Of a stretch of 64,000 nucleotides of DNA, positions 20,351 to 31,632 are shown in pieces. Positions within the stretch are counted from its first letter, which is position 1; every line of letters starts with the position of its first letter. Location: contig NC_031480.1 of assembly GCF_000006565.2 (NCBI RefSeq), positions 884,144-948,143 on the forward strand. Direction: 5' to 3'. The notes under the pieces were generated by a model that did no database searches, was not told where the DNA came from, and saw only the letters and a program-made list of their open reading frames with translations. This stretch comes from Toxoplasma gondii ME49 (Eukaryota > Apicomplexa > Conoidasida > Eucoccidiorida > Sarcocystidae). The position numbers were made by a program, and so were the translations under genes.

Positions 20351-22666
20351 AGAGCGAGAAAAGCTAGATATCTCGGTCAAGTGGATCGAGATAAGTACTG
20401 GCGGCAGAAGGTGGAAGAACGATTCACGTTGTCTGGAGATGAGATATGCGATCAAGGAACGCCGGAAATGCTAAACATCCCTGAGGTGACTTCCTTTCTG
20501 CCTTTCTCCACTGCTAGTACCAAGTGTGTGTGACGACCTCCCCCTCCCTGGGAACATTCTTCGCGTATCCACGTATGCATAGAATGCGCATACGTAAGGA
20601 TGCGGGTTTTGGAATATTTTTGCGGCGTTTTTTTTAATTTTCATCGTGTGTCGCTTTCCGTAGATACCCCTGTCAGCTGAGACGGATGAGCGCGCTTTTG
20701 TTTCTTCCTCAGGATAGTGGCGTCGATCCCGACAACATGGGGACGTGGATTTCACGGGAGGTCAATCACTTTTACGCGAGTCCTGCGCTCGCACTGTTTG
20801 CCTCGGTCTGTTTCTCCCTGACGCCTTTCCTCGCTGAACTCGGGAGCTCTGCGTCTCTGCAGGAGGGGGACTCTGTCCCCAACTTGTGGAGTGACCTTCC
20901 TCCCTCGACGACATACGTCTCTGCGTTTCTGTAAGTCCATTCGGGTGGAGAATGTTTTCGAAACGTGTACCGATTTTCAAAGAGTTCGTTTTCTGCGGCG
21001 ACGCGTTCAATCGCGATTCTGGCGACACTCTGCCGCAGACAGAGCGTTTTAAGGGGGAGGCGTCAGCTGGGAAGGAAACGATACAACTGAGAAGGTGCTC
21101 CAGAGCGACTTCCTATTTTTTTGATTAACGACTGTGTGGTTTCTCGGGAGTGCTGCGTATTTCTTTTCGCTGCATTTGCAGGCAAGCTGTCCAATAATCA
21201 CGATGTTCACTGTGGTTCAGCTCACCTTTAAATGGTTCCAGCCACCCTGCAGCTGTTGATACCTCGCGGTCGAAGCTGTCCTGTATCCTCATTTTTCAAT
21301 GGCAGATGCTAAATTTTTATCGCATTTTTTTGGTCACGAGTCTCCTTACAATGAAGATGTACACGCACATATTTCGTCTTTGCGTTTCCTCCCTAGCAGC
21401 GACTTTCGTCTGAGGGCAAAGGCTGGTGTTGCTGTAAAGTTTAGAGGGAGTCATAACTGGCACTGGGACAGGTTTCATGCAAAACGAACTCAAAAGTGAA
21501 TGGAGACCCGGGGATGCACTCTTGCCTGTTTCGGTGTGTCTATTCGTGTATTGTGTACCCTGAAATATGCAGTACATACACGATGTTTTTGTGCGAGTTT
21601 CGTAAATCACAGTGCTTGTACTGCAAGGCGAGATGTCTGTCTCTCTTTTGTCAGAGCGCTGTTAAGTGCCTGTTGGAGAGAGGATACAGAAGATAGCGCG
21701 AAGGTCTGGATGAAGGCCTTGGTTCGGCGTCTTCGTCAGGTAATTTTGTTCCCTTTCTTTTGAAATCCTAGTCACCTCTCAAGTGCACAGTCACTTCGTG
21801 TGCTCTTCAAGTCTGGCTTGCTTTGCTGGACGAACTGTCTTCTAGTCGGGGAGGACTCGCGTTGAGCAGCTGAAGGCGACGAACCACCTTTGTTTTGAAG
21901 CTGACTTTCCTGGATCTCGGTATGCATGCATGCGCTTGCGCTTCTCTGTCTCCAAAGACGCGTTTCCTCCGTGGTGTTTCTTCTCTGACGGTGTCTCTGT
22001 CTAGGTCACGTCGGTAATTCGTCTGTGTTTTCTGTCTCACTGAGAGGCTCTCTCGAGTTCAGCAGTTCCTCTCCCTCGACAGTTCTCTCTCTCTCTCGTC
22101 GTTCTTCGATGCGTTTGCAGTGTTCCTTCCACTCCTTCGAACAAAAGGGTATTTCGGCGATTCTGTCTCCTCGTCCACCCCATGCGCCGTGCTCGTGCCT
22201 CCAGACTTTGTCTCTGAGCCGTCAACGCTTTCGAGCTCCAACGCGTTCACTGTCTGCAGCAATCCAGTCCAGTGTTTGTCAGTCATAATGAACCTGGCTA
22301 GCTGTATCCTTCAACTCCAATCACGGTCAGTGCGGTTTGAGCCTCCCTGGCTCCGCAGTCGAAGCAGAAAGGGCGTTTGGCCAAAGCCAGCACCGTCAAT
22401 GAAAGAGCTTGTGCAGTCACGGGTACACCGTGGAAGGCGAGTCTCTCTTCTTGCGAATTTCTCTTCAGCTTCAACTCGTGGTTGAGATTGTCGGTTTGGA
22501 AGCGAAGAATCCAAGACGTCGACAGGGAGGAGCGCAGGTTGTCGACGTCAGACGCCTGGAAGCTTTTCAACAGGGTCTCCTCGGGAAGTACCTTCTTTGG
22601 GTTTCGGCATTTGAAGAAGAAGATGCAGGTCGTGAGAAAGAAGAACGCGCTGGTAGGGCGTCTTGA
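17114..22666 (+). CDS. Unrecognised multi-exon protein, about 750 residues
   Basis: No family recognised. The proposed start is ATG 17114 (MASSALLTI). Supported exons: 17114-17466, 18240-18680, 19083 to about 19171, 19521 to an unresolved donor, 19822-19949, 20207-20234 (tentative 28-bp exon), 20364-20485, 20713-20930, 21655-21739, 21846-21919, 22047-22325 and 22417-22666. Codon phase closes at most junctions; the donors after 19083 and 19521 are unresolved. The protein looks alpha-helical and soluble, with no signal peptide or clear membrane span. Early segments include an acidic stretch (EEEEYEPSLWAALLAKEAE) and Cys pairs. Later segments are hydrophobic-amphipathic, for example FRLFEHFVELGSKTLETL, YLEDFFKHLAEKLLSGEF and LFLRISLQLQLVVEIVGLEA. 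The stop is RAGRAS* at 22664-22666. A competing splice from 22629 into an exon at 23537 also closes in phase and would move the end to 23970. Confidence 0.6.
18806..18843. repeat. (TA)n then (TG)n microsatellite
   Basis: TA run 18806-18826 followed by TG run 18831-18843, in the second intron of the unrecognised gene. Confidence 0.9.
19212..19283. repeat. Paired (TA)n microsatellites
   Basis: TA runs at about 19212-19238 and 19259-19283, the second ending in a short TG run, in an intron of the unrecognised gene. Confidence 0.9.
20309..20348. repeat. (TA)n microsatellite just before an exon
   Basis: About 40 bp of uninterrupted AT, the longest pure tract in the window. It ends about 15 bp before the proposed acceptor of the exon at 20364-20485. 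Confidence 0.95.
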
Positions 22667-23233
22667 CTCGTCGCGTACACCAGTTTCTCCGGAGGTTTCA
22701 TATCTAGAGAACAGACAGTTTTCGGAGACAACGCCTTCCTCGTTCACTTTCTGAAAGCAGCTCTCCCTTTTTTCACGAGTCTTTGCTTTTCGTCAAAATA
22801 TACGAGACACACTGGCTCGCCTGAACGCTTGTGCGTTCAATGCCAGCTGCATGCGTTGTCCATATGCTTGGCACGAGAAGAGGTCAAGGCTGATTGCACC
22901 TGTTCATCAGCGTCCACTCCCGTTTGCACTCGCCCAGAGGAGTTACAGACTTCTCGAGTCATGTGAATTAAAATACACAAGAATACGAAAGAGGCTGTTG
23001 TAGGTGATGTGCAACAGCCTAAAGTTCCACTCTGCTGCTTCTTCTCGAACGAGATGTTGAACGAACGTCAGAACAAGAATCTCCAACTTCCCCAAAGCCC
23101 CATGCGCTCAACTCCTAAATCGCCTTTGACCTGCCGCTAAGCAGTTCCTGCTTTTCTTGTGACCGCGCAGAATCCGATGAAAACCTAATGTCTCTGAACA
23201 GTGGCTTCCACGTGCATCTAGAAATATGTAAAT

Positions 23234-23310
23234 GTGTATATACATACATATACATATATATATATGTATATATATATATATACATGTACGTATATATATA
23301 TATGTATATA
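23234..23310. repeat. AT-rich microsatellite
   Basis: Alternating TA runs broken by ACAT and GTAT units over about 75 bp, about 570 bp after the proposed stop of the unrecognised gene. Confidence 0.85.
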
Positions 23311-23536
23311 TGTATTCATGTCTCTGTATCTATAGAGAGAAAGAGATTGAGAGAGAGAAGCAAATGCTTGGGGCCTGTCTGTTTTGTTTTGCGTATCCCT
23401 GGTTGTTCGCTGTAGCTCTGCGTTCATGTCGGGAGCCTTGGTGGTTACAGCGGGTCGTGGACATTGGGTGGGAGTTTTCTTTCTGTGTCTGTTGTGTGTC
23501 TCCAAGTTTCGTCTGATGTGGTGTCTTTGCATGCAG

Positions 23537-23970
23537 CGCTAGAGGCCGTTCGCCGTTTGCTTCCTACGCAAGAAGCGCTTGCGTTGTTCGCCTCTGAGCA
23601 TCCGCTGGGATCTCCGTGTGGGGGCTTCTGTGCGCCGGTGTCTCGTTTTCTCGGAGCTCTGGGACTCACCGAAGGCGGCAGAGGAAGGCGTCCGACTCAC
23701 ACAGCTTTTCCACGGTCGTACGGTCTCCCGACGAGTCGGGGGGTCTGGACCATTCAAGACGCACAAGGCAGGTCTCGCTACGAAATGATTTTTGCCGGCG
23801 GCCCTGTCCAGCCGGCTGGGCTGCAGTCTGCGATGGAACGCTGTGGAGATGTTCGCGGCAGGCCTCCTCGCGCTCGACCGAGACGGAAGGACGCGAAGAC
23901 TTCGCTGGCCTCTCTGTCTTGTCCCGCGCCTTCAAACCCAGACTTCTTCAGCGCAATGCCGTTTTCGTAG
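23537..23970 (+). CDS. Possible alternative terminal exon of the unrecognised gene
   Basis: An acceptor (tgcatgcag) before 23537 opens a frame reading ALEAVRRLLPTQEALALF and onward to a stop at 23970. If joined to a donor after 22629 (EEEDA, gatgcag|gtcgtg), the codon phase closes exactly (1 + 2 bases). The first half looks like amphipathic coding sequence. The second half (from about 23770) is Arg/Pro-rich and less convincing, and another frame there also looks protein-like. It could instead be 3' untranslated sequence. Confidence 0.35.
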
Positions 23971-26486
23971 TCGGGGGAGGGAGAACGGCGTATTGTGAAG
24001 AAAGGAAATCTGTTTCACCTCGAGTCCGAGACACCGACGCCTGAAGACGGCATTCACTCGGTGTTCGCGATGCAAAGGCCAAGCCTTCTGAAGGATGTTT
24101 GATGCTGTACTTGAGGACCCCCCGAAGCGATGCACTCTCCGTCACTTGACGGCCTGAGTGTGTGTCTGTGAATGCGAAGTGGGGACTGTCTAGCCATGGT
24201 TTGAGAAGCCAACACTTGAGAGTCGAGGGTAAAAAGGACGAGAAAAGAAGGTGGAGCCACGGGAAGAACGGAAACGTCTCGAGCGAATGTGAATGCTGGA
24301 GGGGGGTGACCGAGAAGGTCTTTTCCAGACGAAGGCGTTCGTCGACGTTGAAAGGTGAAAGGGAATCACACTCTTCGCAGAGGTGCTCTCCCAGATTCTC
24401 GTACTTCTCTCGATTGCTCTGGGGAGGCAGTCACGTCGGCAGGTACTCGACAGCCGTCGAAGGGCGGCGGCGGGGAGGGGGGGAGGGGAGTTGAGCACTG
24501 TGCCCCCTGCTCAAGAGAGTTTTCCAGGGACGGAGTTGAGCTCCTGGCTGTCGAGAGAAAGCATCGCTTTAAAAGGAAAGGCCGGATGCATGGAGAAGCA
24601 CCAACGGAGTCGTTGAACGCAGGGAAAGAGCTAAGGACTCTGTGGGGAAAGCAACGTGGAAAAGAAGGCTTTGTGTGTGGGCGAGCGGTGAGCACTTGTC
24701 GCCAGGAATGCCAGCGGTCTATTTATGTTCTCTCCCTCAGCGAGACAAGGAAAGACATCGTTGAAGTCGGACCCACCAGCCCAACTTTAACCGCTGAAAA
24801 ACGAAGTCTGACCGTGGGAAGCCTCGTAGGTAGGCGGGCAGGATCTGGCGGTCGAGCCAGGCAGGGCATTGGTAGCGGTTGAGAATAGTTGAACGCCTTT
24901 CGCGACGACTTTGAACTGTGCGTTGTTTTGTAGAAATGCCTGGGCTTTTGGAAACCCTTTTTACGTAGCAGGACTGTTGTAGAGAAGTCATCTAGGGAGA
25001 CCTCGGTTGAAGCACCGAATTTTTTAGTTAGTAGCGGTGTATTTCAGTTAGGATTGTCCCGTCGAATTGCTTTTGTGTTGACAACAACTTCCGGTCTGAC
25101 AAAGAACGAATTCAGAAGAGACGGATCGAGCTACACAGAGCTCGATTCAGTTATCGTGTGCTTTTCACGAGCGCGAGGCTGACTGACACGCCACGGTTCA
25201 GAGAGACAGAGAGAGTGGAGAGACCGTGAGATTCGGTTTTCGCACACTCCTTGTTCATGCGAGGGGGGACCTACGACAGAGACACAGGTCACAGCTCTCT
25301 GTGGTTTTTGTGTGGTATCCTTCGAAAGCATTTTCCCGGTGCGTCGGGGTCTCGCGCCGGGCGTGGCTTTGCACTGTGGACCGTGGATCACAGGTTGAAA
25401 TAAAGTAACGTTTTCTGGGACATGTCCTCCCGTGGAAGCAAGTGCGTTTCATGTCGCAGAGCAGCCGTGCGACGATTTCACTGAAAATGACGTTTTAGCT
25501 AGCTAGCTGCGAATTCGACACGCCTTTCACAACTGACCTCCCTGCGTCTGATGATACACCATTAAAAGTTCGGACGTCTGCAAAAAGTCAATGACATTTC
25601 ACTCGGAACCGCAGTCGAGGAAAAAACACACGCACGGTCAAGGCTCGAAGTGAACGCAGACGTTCCGAAGCTTTCGCTTTGGGGTCTCACACTCGGAGTA
25701 CAGAAGAGCCCACAGAAACGCAGCTGTAAAGCAGAGAGGACCGGCAGCTGTAACGATGGGAGGCACCTACGCCGAAAAAGCCTTCTGCCACACTAGCCTG
25801 TCCGTGGACCCCGTCGTTCGTAGACACAGGCGCAGTTGCTTGTGAGTCGTTGCCCCCGTCGGACCACGAGGATCCTGATCACACGAGCATCTGAGCAAGA
25901 GACTGTCTCCCGTAATAACGAGAGACGTCAGGCGTCTCCACACTGCGCCGAGCACCGAACCGGCGGGAAACACCCTATTTGTCGGAGGGTACTGAAATCC
26001 AGCGTTCGCTGTCTTCAGCAGTCCTGTCGGGTGGTGGTGTGTGCGGTCGAATTCTACAGCACTTGGTCTGTACCGCGTCGTAACTGGAGTCCGTTTCAGT
26101 GTTTTTCAGGCGCGTCTCGGGTGTCGGACAAAGTGCATTTTTCGTTGGACGCGCCGACACCGTCACAGACGAACGCAAACAGGCTGCAGGTGGCGCTCGC
26201 GCGAGTCCGGCGCGTGAGAAGGAATTTTGCAGAGAACGCAGCGCGAAAATTGGTAAGTCCAGAACGAGAAAATGAAGGAGAAAGGAAAGAGACACCGCGG
26301 CCGAGAGAGGGTTTCAGGGAGTCGCCAAGACTCCGCGTCGGCGTCGATGGGGTTGTGGCGTGCATTGGTTTCAATCGTTTGCACGATAGAGCGTCACTCT
26401 TTTTGAAAAAAGAACGGGACGATTAGGTGGACATTGGCTTCTTTGCCGGGAGGTCAGAAAGACACATGTGTACGCGGCTTCGACGT

Positions 26487-29400
26487 TTATTCACGGCTCT
26501 CTTTGTCTTCACCGTTTTGAAGAACTCTGTAGAAAAAGCAGAGTTCCTCTGCCTCGTCCCGATACTGTGCCATACGATTTTCACTCCCGCAGTGCCCTTC
26601 GGCGTCGCCTTTTAGCTTGAAAAAAATTAAATGTTCCCCGGGGTCTCTCTCACTAACGCACGCGTCTACCTCGTCTGCAGTGTGGCTTTCGCGAAACGGA
26701 TTTCGCTCGAGAATTCTCCCGCTTGCGTGATGTTCTGAGAGAGACTGCTTTCCGGGCCTCGAGTTTCCGTCACCAACAGGCATGTGTGTGTGTCGAACTG
26801 CATGCGATTTCCTTTCCAGTCTATGCGTTTCCTGTGCTCTCCAGATGCTCGTTGCATGTGCTCCCGCAGCTGCGCTCGCAGCCTGCTGGCCTCTGGCCTC
26901 TCCTTCGTCTTGGCGTTTCCTCGATGACGAGAGTTGTCTCTCCGCGTGCCTCGATTCGTTCGCTTCTCCGAGAAGCTCTTTGTGTCTGTCGCTTTCTGTG
27001 GCGTTTCTTGGAACGGAGAAGACGCCCTTCTCTCCGAGGCTTCTCATCGTCTCGAGTTTCCCTAAGAACTTTGCACAGTGCCAAGGCTTCACGATGCCGT
27101 CACCGAGAGAGGTCGAGAGAAAGAGAGAGGGAAACTCCCAGTCGGAGTCTCGGACTCGGGTCGCATGTTCTCCACACGCCTTCCCTCTCGGAGGAAAACA
27201 AAGGTCCTTTCGCCTTTCCCCTGTGGAGTCTCGACCGAAGAACTCGACCCCCATCTCCTCCTCTCGTTCCTGGAAAGATGGCTCTAGCGCGTCTTCCCGC
27301 GAGCTTCTCACCTCTTTTGGACGTTCTTCCTGGCCGTTGCCCAGCCGCTTTCCGCGTTGCTGTCCGACGCTGTCGACTCCGTTGTTGCTTCCTGACCAGC
27401 GCCCAGTTCTTCTCTCTGTTGAATTCTCCGAGTGAAAGCCTCCCTGGGCCTCCACCAGGTCCCCCCCTTTCGCCGAGCGAGCAGCAGGTTTCGACGACAA
27501 GGCGACGCAGTCTCGACTACGGCCTCGCGGAAACACAGGCTTCGCTTTCGCGAGTCTGAGGAGATACCCTCGGGGAGGATGAAAATTCGTGTAGGGGCTG
27601 TAGGACAGAATATTTCCAAGATGTGCATTTCTCTCCTCTCTCTCCACATCTGTCTCATCTTCTCCCCTGCAGTTCGGATTCCCCCATTCTGCTTCCTCCA
27701 GTCGACGAAGTGGATCTTCCTCGCCGCGTGAGCTCTCTCCTTTCTCTTCTCTTAAAGCCTCCTCCTTCCCTTTCCCCATTCTCGCTTCTCGTCCTTTCCT
27801 CGAGTTCTCTTGGTCCTCTCCCCTGAGTTCCTCTCCTCCCCCTTCCCTCGCCTCTCCACTCCCCTTTCTCATGGCCGTGTAGACGTCGAAGAATCCATGG
27901 CGAATGACGACGCCGCGGATCCGAGTCCGCAGTTTTTGGAAGGCGAGAAAGGCGCCTGCAAGGACGCCTCCTGCCGACGACGTCTTCAGGAAAATGGAGT
28001 TTCTCTCCGCGAGGTTCATCGCCACAAATGCGTCGACGGCGTCTTCCAAATCGTCAAGCGATTCATGTTTTTGCAGCCCCCGGCCGCTCTCGCCGCCTTC
28101 GCATTCTCCTGCGCCTTCGCCTCGACAGTGTACGAACGCCACACGCCACCCTAGGGAGAGAAGCAACAAATGCAGCGGTGAAAAGGCGACAGCAAGAGGA
28201 CGTTTGTACGCCCCGTAGGCCAGCAGCAACAGCGGCGAGGCACCCCAACAACGAAACGAAAAGGCTTCATCCGTCCCGTGTGATCGCTGTGAGCAACTCC
28301 GGAACGTCTTGTCGGTATGTGAACGAAAGTCAGACATGCAGGAAGCACTGCAGGAAGACAGAGAAGAAACCGGAGAAGACAACGAAGAAGACGAAGAGGT
28401 AGAAGAGGTAGAAGAGGTAGTGGAAGAAGAGCAGAGGTGAGAGAATCGCGACGAGAAGGGATGGACTGAAATCGTGAACGTGAAAACGGGTCGATCTTGA
28501 TCTTCGGTCGTCTTCTTCGTCAGAGCGAGATTCTCGGGATTTGCGCATTCCTTCTCTGTGGGTTCTTGGAGCTTCTCTTGGGCTGTTCCTTCGCATTCGT
28601 TTCTCTCCCTTTTGTCTTGGGAAGCCAGCGTTGCGCCACGAGCTTCAGCTTCGAAATTGGCAGGGAGCAACAGGGTCACCGGAATCAGACTTTTTCCATC
28701 TCGCGAGGGAAGGGAAATGACTTCGACTTTGCCGAGTGGATTGCCCTCGAAAGAACCGTGTTCCCCGTCGTCTTCTCTGTCTCCACACGGAGGCTCTGCG
28801 CCCTCGAAGTTTGCGAGCGAAACGGTGCCCAGCTCCTCCACTCTTCGCGGCTTCTCGGCATCCTCCCTCTCTTTCCGAGACTCCGCTCTCTCGCTCGAGG
28901 TGACTTCGGAGCCAGGTGCTTCTTCAGGCTCCGACCGCCTCTCTCCAAGAGAGAGAGGACGAGGACGACCGGCAGCAAAGAAGTCGGAAGCCGCTGACGA
29001 CAAATGCGGAGCCGTACAACAAGAGGAAGAAGAGAGAGAGGAAGAAGACGAAGAGGAAGAAGACGAAGAGGAAGAAGCGAAGGGTGAAGCGGGAACGGGA
29101 GATAGAGGGGAGCAGGAACTCGAAGTCGAAGAAGAGTTGGAGTGGCAGAGAGAAGAAGAAAAACTGGAGCGAGAGGAAAGAACGGTGTTTTCGGTGTCTC
29201 GGAGAAGGAAGGGGGTGAAAGACAAGCTCGGGAAAAAGCGGAGAAGAAAGACTTTCGCAGCCGTTTTCAAGATTTCCAGGTCGACGGTGTGCAGTCGCTG
29301 AGTTCGAACGGACATTGTCCTCAGATCAAGCGAGCACTGAAGGGAAGGATCAAACGGAGACTGGAGCAGAAAACGAAGAAACGAAGTATGGTGATTCACA

Positions 29401-31594
29401 CCAGGCTGCAAGACGCCGACACCCGAACTGTTGCTCAACGCAGACAGGCGTACTTCTGTGGCTTGCGACTTCCAGGATGGAGACGCTTGAGCGGCTGAGC
29501 TCTCGCGAGAGGAAACAGGAGACACAGATGAGCAAGAAAGCAGAGCGGGGGAAGTGGAAAGAGAAGACAGAGAAGAGTCAGGAGAAGGCGACAGAGACGA
29601 CGAAGGCAGCGAAGAGGAAGACAGTGAAGAGGATGAAGAAGACAAGAAGAGGAAAGGGGGAGATGGTGGCGAAGCAGAGGCGTCAGAGGAGGAAGACGAA
29701 TTCGGCAAATCAGAGAGAGACGAGGATAGAGAATGTTGGTCGGTCTCCGAGTCGGCGAGTTCGACGACAACGACGACAGGACAGCTAGGGGATCGCAGCC
29801 CGTACACTGCAATGTGACGTGGTGTCAAGTCCAAATCGGAGAAGAGAAAGGACGACAAATGAAAGAGACGAATCAACCGGAGTGTACCTACAGCTCCTGC
29901 CTCCACGCTGTCCAAGGGGGAGAGAGCAGACGGCGAAGGAGAAGAAGAAAGAGAAGAAGACCGAAAAGGTGGAAGAGAAGAAGACGAAAGGGAAGACGAA
30001 AGGGAAGAGGAGTCGGGAGGTGCTGAGGATGACTCAGAGAGAGAAGGCGCGAACGAGGTCTCAGCGTTCAGATTGTTTGTCATTGGTTCTGAGGAAGGAT
30101 AACGCATGCCCGGCGAGATGGCTCTTCTTGACGCGTCCCCAGGAGAGACAGGAGCAGACGAGTCGAAAGAAGACAGGGGAAACCGGAAAGAGTTTTCCCC
30201 GACTTTCTGCACACCCTGCCTTTCCAGAACGGCCTCGAGAGACAACGCAAAAGCTGAGAAGGCGTTGTGTTGCGAAACGTCGAAAAGAAGCAGATGCTTG
30301 CCCCTAGAAACAAACGCATGCACTAGAGGAGCAAACAGGAGTAAAGAGGGCGATTTCGTCCAGGGAGACACTGAGACCTTGCGACGAGCGTGTACAGTTC
30401 AGATCCCCTTTCTTCAGGGAACAGTAAGCCGTATTCACGCACACAAGACAGTCCCAAGTTCCACGTCACAGCTGTCCGTTCTGCTTTTGTGTGCATTTAG
30501 CTCGGACAAGGGGAGAAGGGGAGACGCACGAAAGGAGCACCGCATGCACTCAAGGACGGCCTCCGTGTCTGGGCTGCATTTCCTTCAGGTGTCTGCGGGG
30601 ATTTCAGAAAGTTCGTAGCAGCGCTGCTTGGCTGCCGAGTTCCCCCACCCCTCAGGTTGTTCTTCTCTGCACTTTGGGAAGGTCGGTCTCGGAGCAGACA
30701 CTGCACTCATGCTTGTCGTACAGGTACCAAGCCTTCACACTCAAGCAGGGACCTATGCAGCGAGTCCTACACCTGGGCGAAGCAGCGATCTGTGGTCTTG
30801 CCAAACTTGCGAAAAAGACGTTTAGGTCTTGTTTCAACTGGCGGTGTTCAATGGGCATTAAAAGCCATTTTCGGAGTCGACCTTGACGCCGGTTCTGGCA
30901 TCATCACTTCCATCTGGAAATGGTTTCTGGAGTCAGGATGTTTTTCGGAGGCACCCTTTTGTGTCCTTGCGGAGAATAGACTCGCTCTGGCGTCAGAAGT
31001 TGTTTGCCATCTAGAGGAAAGTTACTCCCGACTGCAAATGTTCTCACCCCGGTCTCTTACTTGCAGCTTCACCCGCTCGCTCTCGACGCGTGTATGGCTG
31101 CAGGCCACCGCCTCCCATCAGCCTCAAAATGCATGCCAGCACGATCCCTCGCTTTGCGCGAGTACGGACACACACGGTCGGAGCATGGATTTCTGCAAAC
31201 TGAACAGAGTTCCCAGCTAACTTTCAGACAGCGAGCGATACCTCGTCGTGAAGAAGTGCGTCGGGCCGTCCATCACTGGAAGCGGGGTGTCCAGAGCTTT
31301 TGTCGCGCTGAGAAAAAACAACATCGAGCATGCAACTCCTTTTCCTGAATGAACCTACACCCAGCCCTTCCTCAGTCACTCCACCCCTCGCCGTCCGGTG
31401 TCTATACACCGCCGCACAACAGCAGTGCCTACCAGACAGAGAGGAGATAGGAAACGCTCAAGGTAACACTTCAAAAGTAAAGCCATGCCTTTCTCTCATC
31501 TTATGCAGTCACCAAAGGAGACAAATGCATATAGAGATATATATTATACGTGCAGACACACTGTCACCACCACATAGACACAGTTTCACATACT

Positions 31595-31632
<38 letters not shown>

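Larger units (their letters stand above)
22667..26486. other. Convergent spacer, with a possible alternative last exon
   Basis: Lies between the plus-strand unrecognised gene and the minus-strand oligopeptidase, tail to tail. A plausible extra exon of the first gene sits at 23537-23970. Positions 23234-23310 are an AT microsatellite. A G-rich stretch lies at about 24468-24490. The remainder (24000-26486) shows only short shadow frames and presumably includes both 3' untranslated regions. Confidence 0.5.

Noticed and set aside
22298..22747. Minus-strand frame of 149 codons
   Set aside because: Looks protein-like at first, but it is antisense to the last exons of the plus-strand gene, where splice phases close.
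30080..30319. Minus-strand frame read as a separate small gene
   Set aside because: It is the alternate frame of the oligopeptidase block discussed at 30300-30480, not an independent gene.
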